This document shows positions 33,956 through 44,865 of a stretch of DNA of 64,000 bases, in pieces; the first letter of the stretch is position 1; the number at the start of each line of letters is the position of its first letter. Source of the DNA: Cenococcum geophilum 1.58 (lineage: Eukaryota > Ascomycota > Dothideomycetes > Gloniales > Gloniaceae); the NCBI GenBank assembly GCA_001692895.1, contig KV748178.1:2466536-2530535 (forward strand). The letters are read 5' to 3'. The notes under the pieces are model-generated. The model saw only the letters and a program-made list of their open reading frames with translations, did not search any database and was not told where the DNA came from. A program made the position numbers and the translations under genes.

Positions 33956-36900
33956 GGGCCCGTATACAATATAGCACTTATTAACCCAGCAACCAAGCAC
34001 AATTAATACTAATCATTATTAATAAGGGTTATTAATATTAATTGGTATTATAAAGGATAAGATTAAGATAGGGTTTAAAGCGTAATGCGGTTAATACTAA
34101 GCATTATTAATAAGCGCTGTCAATATTAATTGATATTAACGATTCAATTTCAATATTGATTGAAGCCTTATCGCGTTATTGAAAACAACACTGATGAGAA
34201 CCACCTCGATTGTAATTCACGAGGTACATAGCCGTCGCCGGTTGTACAGTCGTCGTTACAGCAACTCGAGGAGAGTGCGGGAGTGACGAATCAGAATTCT
34301 GTCGGATGCCGAAGAAGTATTGATTGGGGAACATCGCCCTGAACATGTTTTCTAAAGCTTGGGTATCATAGATTGACCCCCGCACCACCCTCACAGCCCA
34401 TACAATCAAGGCATTGTCCGCAAGGAATTTCTTCTTGAATCCTAGACGGCATATATCCTTGAACTTTGTTATACAGGTTTTGGTATCCCATTTGTGAACT
34501 CCAATTGCGAGCGCGATCAAGCCGCCTAGAATTCGTATTTAGCTGAGCTCGTTTTACCGAGGGCCCTATTAGATATAAGCTGGAACCCACCTGCGCTCGT
34601 CCCGACTATCAGATCGAAGAAACTCCAGAAAGGAATTTTGAGGCCTATCTCTTCCTCCAGCCTCTGCATAACCTCTAACTCGACAATACCGCGCATGCCC
34701 CCTCCATCCAATGACAAAACCCTGATGCCCGATAATTGAGGCGTAATATTCATCGTCCAAGGCCAGCTCCCTGAAGGCTTATCTGTAGCACAAAGGAGGC
34801 ATAGATTATGAACGACCTGATCAGAGTACCCCTGCCCTTCTTCGGTCTGGTCAAAATCTCTAGTGCAAGTTTTGCAAATAACATGGCCACATGGCAGACT
34901 ATATTCCGGTCTTCCAAAGAGGCAGGAGAAACAAGTGTTCGTGAAATTGTAGGTAGCTAATCCGGGCGAGTCTTCCTGCTCCAACGGTTCCTTAAACTCT
35001 GCGGCTTTTCTGAGAAGTTCCCGATGGGTTTTCAGTGCGAATTCCCTCCTCTCACCGCTGCTATCCTTTTCATTTAATTGTCTGAGTAATTCGGTGACTT
35101 TGTCCCCTACGTCTTTGACGAAATTATTCGTATTAACATTATGACTTACGAAAGACCCCTCGCTGATGATATTCCCAAACCTATCTTGGTGCCCCTTGGT
35201 ATGGCCAGACCGTGTATTAACACAACATTCGCTTGAGGCTGAATCAACAAAAGCACATTTGATATTTTGATCAAGGAAAGTGTCGAGAGTTTTGGAGCAG
35301 AGTCTCTTGGTAGCGTCATCGAACACAACTGAGGGGCTAAAGACAAGCGCTTTTGCAAATCATCAGCGCGGTAACATATCCATCAGGGAACAGGGTCGCG
35401 AGTGAGCACTCGCATTGCTACACTAACTTACCCATGCTCTCAGCTTCCAGCGTGCGCCGCACAAAGCAGGAACCCAAAATCGCGGCGACAAATCGAAGGT
35501 CTTCCACAGCCATGTCTGACAAGTAATATTCAAAAAACCGAATTAAATCTACTTCTATTGTATTAGGTAGGTCGGTATGGCGCCGGCATGTACTGAAATT
35601 GAAAGGTACGTTGTTGTTCTGGGCAAGGTGCTTGAAGGCATGATCGACGACTATAGAAAACTGGACTGAGTCAAGCTTCATCCAAGCTTTCTCTCTTGCC
35701 TTCTGAACTCTTTCCGTATCTTTCTGAATCTGCTCCGACAGCTTAGCGTTCTGCTGGAAGATGATATCGGCCGTCCCAAGATCACCATACCCCTGGAGGG
35801 GTACGTAGTGGACATGAATACTTGAAAAGTTGCGAAGAAAAAGAGCCTTCATCGTTTTGTCGCCCTTCTACAAAAGTTTCTTAGTCATATCTAAAACTAA
35901 GGAGTGAAAAATGCTTGCCTTGCTAGCCATAGCCCGCAACTTATTGCCCCCCTCTATTTCCTTCTCTACCACAGCAAAAAAACCCTCTGTTGCTGCCCCC
36001 AGATCTGCAGAAATCCATCTCTTATCCTCTATTGTAGGCTGATTAAGGACAATGATGGCAGCTGGGAGTACATATTGGTTGACGGTGTTATGTGCTCCGA
36101 TGTCACTCCATTCCAGAAGCTTAAGTGCAGTTTCAGCCCACGCTTTTGGGTTCCGAGTGACTAAACAGATGACATCGCTAAAGATGTATAGAAACCTTGG
36201 ATAAATTTCTTTAACTGCAGTACTGCGGTCTACAATCTTTCCGTTCTTGCCACGAATAAGGTATTTCCTTCCGAGTTTATACCAGCCATTCTGATGCTGT
36301 GCGCAGGCTGGCTCGGAGCCTTGAAACCCTTCGCAATCAGCATAGAACTGCGGTGTCGTAGTGCCAAATGTTGCTGGGTCTGCATATAAGTTGACTTCTC
36401 CAGTTGTGGGAATGAATGCCGAAGGTCCAGCAGAACAGCCGGGAACTGGAGCCTCAACATTTTCGGCAGGTATTCCTTTGTCACCGGCGGCTTTCCATAT
36501 TAGGGTGCGGACTAAGAAGTTTTAGAAACAAAACCACAAAACATAAGCACGAATTTTGTAGTGAAAGTGTGGGCTGCGAGCTTACTCAGGGTCGATTTTC
36601 CTACTCCAGTCTCCCCAACAAATGACGTGATGCTCGGGAACTGACGCTTTGTGCTGTTGACAGACGCTGTCGCAGATTTTTCGGCCAGTTCAGTAAACCT
36701 AGCAGTTTCAATAATTCTAGCAATTCAACCAGATTTGCTGCCCCCGATGTAGAGACCGAACCATTTAGCCATCTCATCTTCTTTGAAATTTTCACTTCGG
36801 GTAGTCATATCTAACAAGGCACTGGATGTTCCTGATACCCATGACCAAGCTTTCCTTAGAATTTTTTGGCTTGAAGAAACTTTTTGATGTTTTGGTAGTC

Positions 36901-37048
36901 GTTCAATATGCCACTGGAAGCATGAATCGCAGAAGATTTCATCACAGGTACATTTGACGTCTCCTTCAGCTGCTTCGCATTTCCCACAAAAACCCACAGT
37001 ATCCTCTTCGTTACCAGAATTCGAAGTCGTAAATTCCGATGCATTCAT

Positions 37049-38725
37049 GCTGGTTTGTTAGCAATGAATCGCAGACGGTATGCTCAGATGGAAAATCGGT
37101 CGGAGTGGCGGCAGGCTGAAAAGCAGATCGATCGCTTTATCTAGGTACAAAGCGGACTGGGATTATGCCGAAGTAAGAAAAGTCCGCATATGTAGGTTGA
37201 ATGCAGTGGTTCGACTGGACGTACACTCATCATATGACTCTAGACCAGAACTTTCAATTCGATCATTGTCGTACTAGGATGCATGAGGGTATCGAGTTTA
37301 ATGCAAGGCTGGCGTGACTCATCGATCTTAGGAGAAAAACGGGAAATGATCGTAAGATAGGCGTAAGGCTGAGGCTCTTTTGCATGACGCTAGGCTTGAA
37401 GACTCGTTGGCTCTCGCAGTCTTGCATACTTAGGAAGTGCTGTATCTCAAAAGCCTCGTGTCACATGTTTATTGGTGTATATAGAGAGTATACATGCCAT
37501 GCAAATTATGCCTGGCATTGGACCTAAAATGATATCAACATCTGTAGATTCGAGTATTATGACTTATTCTGGAGACTTCTGACTGGCATTTGTTGCTTGA
37601 ATAACACTTACCACCTTAGAATGTAGGAAGCTCGATTGCTGCTCATATCTTCTAAGTCAGTATAATCGAATAGATAATTCTGGAAGCAGAAGCATTTATC
37701 CCAGCAAAGATTTAACCGGGTAGCGTAGGCTGAGAGAGACGTAAGGGCGAATAAGATAGAACCTGTAGGCCTGTAAGCGTCGAATATTAATAATGGGTGA
37801 AATAATAATAGAATACGAAGCTCGCCCATTGGATGAGACAGCCATGGCCGAGCTTGCGGTTGCTAGCGGGTAAGACGTTGAAAGTAGCGATTCCAGCCAG
37901 CACTTAAGTCAGACGTGGTACTTCAGTCTACAATTAGATCAGCCTCCACAACCGCTCCAAAATCACACCACCTCCCGGCATACAGTACATCACAAAGAAC
38001 TAACGCACACCAAAAATATTGACGAACGAGTCTTTCTCCCACACGCCGCCTCTCCAGGGCGCCACCCTAACCAATTTCCTATCAAAAAACAGCAGAATAT
38101 CACAGCCTACATCCACGCTCGAACTACATACAACGGTATTACCCGTCCCAGCCTCCCATGCTTGCCTCCATCCATGCATCTTCCCTCCTTTCCACTCTGG
38201 GGCGTTCGCCGGCTGTCAAAAGGCTTCCTTTCCCTTCGTTCCTCGCTTCCATCTTTCAAAAAAAAACCAATGCCAGAATAGATCTCGCCTTAAGACAGCA
38301 GAGAAAACGCGGAAGGGAGATTCCCTAACAGGTACACAAACGAACAAAAGAGAAGTCGATAAACTAATAACAAATTCCGCGCGCAAGAGAGAGGGGGAGG
38401 TTCGAGGGCCAGTATTAAGGAGTGTATGTGTCAGATATAGTTTAAGTAGAGAGCTGAAGTAACAAAGAGCATACGCAAATGGCAAAAAAAGGAATAAAAA
38501 ATAAGCAGCGCCCTCGAAGTCGCAAGAAAAGAAACAGAATATCGCGCCGAAATCCGATCCAAGATGCGAGTTATAGATTGTAGGTGTTCCAAAAAGGTGC
38601 GATTTTAAATCAGGTAAGCTGCGCGCAGGCAAAAGATAAAAAGTGGACTAAATGTAGTTAGTGGAGCAAAAGTATCGGACAATGAAGCGGATATCGAAAT
38701 AGAGAGAACTTGGGGGCAGCTAGCT
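37049..38725. other. Intergenic region between the patatin-like gene and the RRM gene
   Basis: No supported gene. The left part should hold the promoter of the patatin-like gene, and the right part (about 38400-38725) is the likely 3' untranslated region of the RRM gene. Only short shadow frames are open. Confidence 0.55.
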
Positions 38726-41248
38726 CTATTGTGCCCCGATTTCCTCCTCGGCCCATCCGGGCAGTCCGCCGTCGCCCTGGATCGCGAGGCCATAGCCGCC
38801 GTTGCCGCTACCGAAGCCACCAATGCCGGAGCTCAGGCTGCCGAAAGCGTTTTGTTGTTGTTGCTGCTGTTGAGGTCCTTGAGACTGCTGCATAGGCTGC
38901 GCAAAGGGACCTTGGGAGAAGACTGGCAGGCTGACGGCGCGGGCATGCTGGGCGCGGGCGTTGAGGTTCGAGGGCGCGAGGAGGCCGCCAACGGTCGTGG
39001 CTCCAGTTCCGTTAGAGCTGCCGCTAACCAGGCTGAAGCTCGAGGTGCTATTGTGTGCGGTGTGGGACTGGTGCTGCTGTAGGCTTGGGTTGATGTCGGC
39101 ACCGTAAAAGGCAGCTTGTTGCGAGGCGAAGGCTTGTTGCTGTTGCTGCTGCTGTTGTTGCAAGTTGGCCTGCTCTTGCTGGGCTTGCTGCTGGTTCTGT
39201 TGTGCTTGTTGGAGGTACATCATCAGCGGATTGTTGCTGCCGGTATTAAGAATGTTTGCAGGCGTAGGTGCTTGCATTCCTTGATACTGGCCATTCGAGC
39301 TGGCACCAGTGGAGCCGGGTGCCGCTGATCCCGTTGGGGAGACAGAAGGTCCGGTCTGGCTTCGAGATGGCTGAAGTCCGTTGATGGGCGATGGCGACTG
39401 CATGCCATCATTGCTGCCGGCTTGTTGGTTCTGCTGGTTCTGGCTGGTGTTAATTTGTCGTGGTGGGTTACCGCACCGATCCTTGCCGAAGTTGACCTTA
39501 AATCTCTTGTACTCCTCCCGACCTCGTACAGCCTCAATTGCTTTGATGGCGTTGGCGATGTTGGTAAAGTTAACGAACGCACAGCTCTTCTCCCTCAAAG
39601 CGTTCACGAGTTCAATTTCGCCGTATTCAGAGAAATCCTGCCTCAGACGCTCCTCGCTCCAAGATTCGTCGAGATTACCAATGTAAACATTTCGCGAAGC
39701 ACCACCGCTAACTGCCAATGCAATCGCCGGAGGAAGTGCTCCGGAGTGCTTGCCCCAGCCAATTTTCAGGCGACGGTTGTGAATCATTAGTCCCTGGAGA
39801 TTACTTAAAGCATAGAACGAAGCTGCTGAGGTAGGATCGATGAATGTGACGAAGCAAATGTGCTTGTCTGGAATATAGCGGATGTGGTGCAGCAGGCCAC
39901 CTCGTACTACATTGCAAATCTCTTCAATCGTAGTCTCGGGATGAATGTTGCCTAGGTATACCGTTCGGTTACCGAGGTTGTTCACTCCACCGGCTGAGGT
40001 CGCAACAGCTGCTGCCGCAACAGACTGCTGGGCAAGCGCATTGGAGATAAGGTCCCTATCAGCGCCATTGAGAACATGAGCATATCCTGGTGCAATGCCA
40101 AGATACTGTGCAGCGTTCTGCTGTTGGGTTTTCGAGACATACGCGCATCTGTCCTTGCCATAGTACACACGTCGTGGTGCTTGCCACTTGGGTTCTTGAG
40201 GCAGTTGAGCAACAGCCTTGATGGCGTTACCGATGGACAAGAAATGAACGAAACCAATAGCCTTTTCCCGAACGATCTTCACAGTATCAATAGGCCCGAA
40301 TTTGCCCAAATCTTCACGGAGCTCTTCTTCAGATACGTCCTCGGAAAGGTTGCCGAGATAGACGTTACGCGATGCGCCGGATTGTTGTACAGCAAGTGCA
40401 ACGGAAGTGGGAACCTGAGATGGCTTACCCCAGCCAATCTTGATATCCTGGCCTCTGATGGACAACTTTTTCAAGATTGCGTCAGAGTGGAAATGTGTGG
40501 CGGAGCTGCTGTCAAGGAAGGATATAAAGGCACAGTTCTTGTCTGGCAACAGCCTCACAGATTCGATCTGACCACTTCTTACATGGCCAAGAATCTCCTC
40601 AGCCGACGTCTCAGGAGGGATATTTCCCAGGTAGACTGTCCGGCTTGTACCAGAGACCAAGCCGGGTGCCATATGCATAGGAGCTCCGAATCCACCTAAG
40701 CTCTGACCCGCCAAACTTGGATATCCACTGGTCGGTGACTGTGGTCCCCCAAAATATTGTGGTGCATTCATACCCGTGGGTGAAACAAGGCTCTGATATA
40801 GCTGTGGCGAAAGCGGTTGCTGCATTTGCATTGGGCTGCCGATCTGGTTTTGTTGATTTTGCTGCTGTTGTGAATTCTGGTTCTGGCCAGTGAAGTTCGA
40901 GAAACCCTGGAACTGCGGCGATGTAAAGGCTGATGGAGAACCTGGTTGGAACGGGCTACCTAACAGCAACTGGGACGGGAGTAATGGTGTAAAGTTCATG
41001 TCAAACGCAGTCCCAGGTGTTTGCATGTCATTTCCATTTTGGTTGCTCTGTCCAAGCCTGCCAGTGTTAATAGTCGGTATGTTTGATCGCTGAGGGTGCC
41101 TGTCAGCATAGCCACCGATGGAAGGCTGGTTGGTATGGAAAGCTCCATGCGAAAATCCCGTATGGTCGCCATTCATGGACTGCTTCGAAAAGGTAGATTG
41201 CAGACGATGGGCACTTGGACCTGTCGGGGTAGAGTCTTGATGCTGCAT
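38726..41248 (-). CDS. nrd1: Four-RRM RNA-binding protein (Nrd1/Mrn1-like)
   Basis: A single uninterrupted 840-aa frame beginning MQHQDSTPTG. Four RNA-recognition motifs are visible, with RNP2/RNP1 pairs at about aa 203-276 (VYLGNI / CAFISF), 293-367 (VYLGNL / IGFVHF), 427-500 (VYLGNI / ICFVTF) and 518-592 (VYIGNL / CAFVNF). RRM1/3 end with KIGWGK and RRM2/4 with GKDRC. The N-terminus is Gln/Ser/Pro-rich with several SP/TP sites, and the C-terminus is Gln-rich (about aa 680-710 and 780-800). This organisation matches Schizosaccharomyces pombe Nrd1/Msa2 and Saccharomyces cerevisiae Mrn1, cytoplasmic mRNA-binding regulators of differentiation and granule formation. It is unrelated to S. cerevisiae Nrd1. 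The symbol follows the S. pombe name, and the orthology is inferred from domain order. Confidence 0.9.
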   Translation of the reverse strand: MQHQDSTPTGPSAHRLQSTFSKQSMNGDHTGFSHGAFHTNQPSIGGYADRHPQRSNIPTINTGRLGQSNQNGNDMQTPGTAFDMNFTPLLPSQLLLGSPFQPGSPSAFTSPQFQGFSNFTGQNQNSQQQQNQQNQIGSPMQMQQPLSPQLYQSLVSPTGMNAPQYFGGPQSPTSGYPSLAGQSLGGFGAPMHMAPGLVSGTSRTVYLGNIPPETSAEEILGHVRSGQIESVRLLPDKNCAFISFLDSSSATHFHSDAILKKLSIRGQDIKIGWGKPSQVPTSVALAVQQSGASRNVYLGNLSEDVSEEELREDLGKFGPIDTVKIVREKAIGFVHFLSIGNAIKAVAQLPQEPKWQAPRRVYYGKDRCAYVSKTQQQNAAQYLGIAPGYAHVLNGADRDLISNALAQQSVAAAAVATSAGGVNNLGNRTVYLGNIHPETTIEEICNVVRGGLLHHIRYIPDKHICFVTFIDPTSAASFYALSNLQGLMIHNRRLKIGWGKHSGALPPAIALAVSGGASRNVYIGNLDESWSEERLRQDFSEYGEIELVNALREKSCAFVNFTNIANAIKAIEAVRGREEYKRFKVNFGKDRCGNPPRQINTSQNQQNQQAGSNDGMQSPSPINGLQPSRSQTGPSVSPTGSAAPGSTGASSNGQYQGMQAPTPANILNTGSNNPLMMYLQQAQQNQQQAQQEQANLQQQQQQQQQAFASQQAAFYGADINPSLQQHQSHTAHNSTSSFSLVSGSSNGTGATTVGGLLAPSNLNARAQHARAVSLPVFSQGPFAQPMQQSQGPQQQQQQQNAFGSLSSGIGGFGSGNGGYGLAIQGDGGLPGWAEEEIGAQ

Positions 41249-43044
41249 GCCTAAGAGGTGAGGGGGCAGGACAAAGCTGTCCCGCGCGCTTTGAGAAAGG
41301 ACAGCCGTGGTGATGTATTATTGCGTCCGGTCCTCCAAGTCCCGGACGACGGTAAAATATGTATGGGGGAAGATACGGCTGAAGAGATATTGGAATAGAA
41401 GGAAGAGAATGGGCCGAATCGATTAATACACTAACAAGCTCAACCTATCGTAGAATTTAGCAAGGCACACATCGGGGTAGGGGTAATTCCGTGGTAAGAC
41501 TACAAAAACGTACTTCCTACAAGTCAATCGTAACTGAACGATTAATAGAGTATGTTAAACACTAGAAGCAAAGCCTTTCGTACGGTAAAATGGCTCTTGT
41601 CGCTCGAGTTGAGGTGAAGTATTATAGGCAAGGGTACGAAAGTACTTCCAATACGCTTTGGGACCCGGTAAGAGCTGAGCCAGGGGCTTAGAAGTGCACA
41701 ATGACCGTTTGGAATGAGATGGACAGATATTCTCGCGGCGGAGAATGCTGAAGGCGAAAGATTAATTGGTCGGCGGTAAGAGTGGTCTCGCAAAAGGGAG
41801 CTCTTGTGGAGCTCAGTGAAGTTGCGGTAAAGAGCGAAGACGCGAAGACGCGAAGAACAATGAATCAAGGAATGAAGCGAAGAAGGGAGGCCTTTGCAGG
41901 GCGACCTTTTCGAAAAGGAGTGAAGGCGAAGACGAAGACGAAGGCGAAGGCGTTCAATAACAAGATGGAGGAAGAAGAGAAGTCGGAGAGGTTGGGCGCA
42001 TGTGAACTCCTGTCTCTTCTTGGCTCGACTCGTCCACGCTTTCAGGAAATTGGCTGTCCAAAGCAGGTTTAGCGGCCATTTCTTATTTTCTGACCCTGCA
42101 AATCACCTCAGCGCCTCACAAACCCTTACCACCCTCACAACCTTCAACGGTGCTGCAGAGCTGCAGAGCTGCGACGCTGTAACAAAATATGCCGGTGCAG
42201 GGAGGAAAAAGCATCTGCGTCAAAACGTGAGGCGTGACTGCATTTTTTTGGAGCATATTCAAACACGATGGCAGCTGAAAAAAAACCAAACCCGAGTGAA
42301 GCAACGAGGCTGGATCGCTAGATATGCGTGGGCAGCATGTGGGCAGCGTGTGGGCAGTGCCCGAGGGCCCACCCGTTTAGTTGTGGCCTCATAAAACCAT
42401 GTCATATTCAGAAAACAACTCTTTATTTTATTACTCAGACCATTTATGTGGAAGTTTTCAAGCATCTAATTAAATTATTCCAGCCTAAATTAAGTTGTAG
42501 ACCTATCTTAAGCTGGTGGGTTTTGGTATGTGCGAGGCCACGACTAAATGAGGTGGGCCTCGGCACGGTGTCGCGCGGCTGAAAAAGTGTTGGGTGCAAC
42601 CAGAGCCAGCAAAATTGAGAGTGTTCCTGACTAGTCGAGGCGGGCCTGGTCACTCGAGTCTCGCGACCAGCAGTCAGACCCCGTTGACTGCTTCGAGAAC
42701 AATGACGAATTCCCCTCACCGGCAGCTTCGGGCTAGCGCACAGTGCAATCAAAAGCAATATGCATGTAACAGCCGCGGGGTGGGGAGAGAAGGTGCAAGG
42801 GGACAGTTTCGAGAAGGACACGAAGAAAATAAATTGGGGGGGTTTTGCGTGCAGCGTGCCTGGCATGGTTTGATCGCCACTCACCCGTGGAATTGGGCGG
42901 TGCTGGGGTGCAGCCTGTGGCGCGTCCATCAAAGACGTGTACCTTGATGGCTTAGTCATGACCTCGCCCTGTCCGCTAACTTCAATTTTCGCCTGGGATG
43001 CGTCGAAACTCCACTTCAGTTGACCACCACCTGTCTATGTCTCC
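41249..43044. promoter_or_regulatory. Divergent intergenic region between the RRM gene and ALG8
   Basis: 1.8 kb separating two divergently transcribed genes, so it should contain both promoters and a long 5' leader for the RRM gene. A purine-rich GAAGRCG hexamer run lies at about 41920-41956, and a TGGGCAG triplet repeat at about 42329-42358. No RNA gene or extra coding region is supported. Confidence 0.5.
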
Positions 43045-44865
43045 ATGGCGGAGCTATATCCGTCCATAGCGCAGTGTGCCGTTGTAGCCACAGCTTTGAA
43101 GATCCTTTTGTTTCCTGCTTAGTATGTTGAATCCAAAAATCTCTCTGACCACCACCCCGCGTTGCTCAGACTATCCCCAGCAAATCCACAGACTTCGAGG
43201 TTCACAGGAATTGGCTCGCCATAACGAATTCCCTACCCGCCAAGGAATGGTACTACGAGGTAAGTTAGCTTGCCAATGGACCTTCTAAGACTCCTAGCAT
43301 TTAATTGGCGCCCAGAAAACTTCGGAGTGGACTCTTGACTACCCTCCTTTTTTCGCCTACTTCGAGTGGATATTGTCTCAGGCCGCTCGACTGGTTGAAC
43401 CAACATTGCTCAATGTTAAAAGTCTCGAATATAGCAGCTGGCAAACTGTGTACTTTCAGAGGACGACTGTCATCGTCACTGAACTCGTACTAGTCTATGC
43501 ATTGCATTTGTGATTGAAGCCCTTCCCCCGGCCTGACAGTCATAGTATTGACTTCCACTTCTAGATATGTCAGGAGCTCACCGTCTAGGAAGCCCGCACA
43601 TGCTGCCGCCCTTTCAATTCTGCTTTCTCCCGGCTTGTTGATCATCGACCACATCCATTTCCAGTACAATGGATTTCTTTATGGTGTCCTCATCTTGTCT
43701 CTGGTTCTGGCCCGTGACCGGTCAACACTTCTTCCGAGCGGCTTGCTCTTTGCAGCTCTGCTTTGCTTGAAACACATCTATCTCTATCTTGCCCCGGCAT
43801 ACTTTGTCTTTCTCCTTCGAGCCTACTGTCTCAGTCCGAAATCGATATTTCGCATCGGGTTCGGCAATGCCTTGAAACTAGGCGCAGGCATAAGTCTCAT
43901 CTTTGCGAGTGCTTTTGGGCCCTTCGTATATTGGGGTCAGACAGCACAACTCCTGAGCCGACTTTTTCCCTTCTCCAGAGGATTGTGTCATGCGTACTGG
44001 GCACCCAATATTTGGGCTATGTACTCCTTCACTGACAGAGTTTTGATCTACTGTGAGACCACCTTCCTTACCCACACCCCTCGTTACTAATGCTATGTAG
44101 TGGCTCCATACTCAGGCCTGAACGTCAACCGAGAAGCAGTCAACAGCGTGACAAGAGGCCTCGTGGGAGACACGTCCTTTGCAGTTCTACCAGACGTCCC
44201 GCCCAGAGCTACGTTCCTCTTGACTGTACTTTTTCAAGTCGTGAGTATTACTGTTCTATCTTGTTGGGCATCTCCTGATATAAAACCAGATTTTCCTGAT
44301 CAAACTCTTCCTTCAGCCTACGTGGGAAACATTCGTCGGTGCAGTCACTCTCTGTGGCTATGCTTCGTTTCTTTTTGGCTGGCATGTGCACGAGAAGGCA
44401 ATTCTGCTTGTCATCATTCCTTTTAGCCTTCTTGCCCTCAAAGATCGCCGTTACCTCGGAGCCTTTCGGCCTTTAGCAGTAGCTGGACACGTCTCATTAT
44501 TTCCACTGATATTTACGGTTGCAGAATTCCCCGTTAAAACCGTATACACTATTTTCTGGCTTGTACTATTTCTTCTGACCTTTGACCGGCTTGCGCCAGC
44601 GTAAGTACTGTCAATTCTCCGGTCGTCAATCGATATCTATTAAACACGGCCCAGGTCCTCACATGCCCGCGTTTTCTTGCTCGACCGTTTCTCGCTGGTC
44701 TACATCGGCATTGCCATACCATTGCTCGTGTATTGCTCATTGATCCATCCTATCGCCTTTGGGCAGAAGTACGAATTTCTCCCTCTCATGTTTACGAGTT
44801 CTTACTCCGCAATTGGAGTAGTAGGTAGCTGGATAGGGTTTTCTGTAGTATATTTGTCTGCTTAG
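43045..44865 (+). CDS. alg8: ALG8 dolichyl-P-Glc alpha-1,3-glucosyltransferase
   Basis: Seven exons: 43045-43121, 43181-43259, 43316-43509, 43565-44052, 44101-44240, 44290-44600 and 44655-44865. They sum to 1500 nt (499 aa), close to the usual length of the family. The introns are 48-59 bp with GT-AG borders that restore the frame. ALG8 adds the second glucose to the lipid-linked oligosaccharide in the ER membrane during N-glycan assembly. Diagnostic segments are [13 protein letters not shown] with [15 protein letters not shown] in the first luminal loop (exons 2-3), and [18 protein letters not shown] (exon 4), which is the ALG8 form of the ALG6/ALG8 signature. [19 protein letters not shown] follows in exon 6, with many hydrophobic segments up to the C-terminus. 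The start ATG is preceded by CTCC. No break was seen. Borders are by eye. Confidence 0.93.

Larger units (their letters stand above)
31053..34193 (+). mobile_element. hAT DNA transposon inserted in the patatin-like gene
   Basis: The ends are CAGTGTTGTT (31054-31063) and AACAACACTG (34184-34193), a perfect 10-bp inverted repeat. The element is flanked by the 8-bp duplication ATGAGAAC (31045-31052 and 34194-34201), the hAT hallmark. The extra T at 31053 leaves a one-base ambiguity at the left border. AT-rich subterminal arms with TTATTAATAA motifs occur at both ends. It carries a degraded transposase and, near its right end, a further repeat cluster (33322-33955). The length is 3141 bp. Confidence 0.95.
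30064..37048 (-). pseudogene. Zinc finger / P-loop GTPase / RING-like / patatin phospholipase, broken by a hAT element and two stops
   Basis: A five-exon minus-strand gene. Exons are 37048-36586, 36511-35432, 35328-34591, 34525-34194 continued at 31044-31004, and 30928-30064. With the hAT and one 8-bp repeat removed the exons sum to 3519 nt, a multiple of three (1172 aa). In order the protein shows: a B-box-like Cys/His cluster (FCGKC...CTCDEIFCDSC..WH); a P-loop GETGVGKST (near 36600) followed by ADCEG (near 36340) and a GTPase-like region; a RING-like C-x2-C...CGHVICKTC...C-x2-C (near 34930-34790); and a patatin domain with the oxyanion DGGGMRG (near 34710), nucleophile GTSAGG split by an intron (34591/34525), and catalytic DGG at exon 5 (near 30860). 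The family acts as lipid acyl hydrolases, and such multidomain proteins are seen in fungi as NLR-like or 'FabD/lysophospholipase-like' proteins. The breaks are TGA at 36727-36725, an in-frame TAG at about 35873 and the hAT. Intron borders are by eye. Confidence 0.85.

Noticed and set aside
38019-38632. Overlapping open frames on both strands downstream of the RRM gene
   Set aside because: Low-complexity composition on both strands, no domain, and the position fits a 3' untranslated region.
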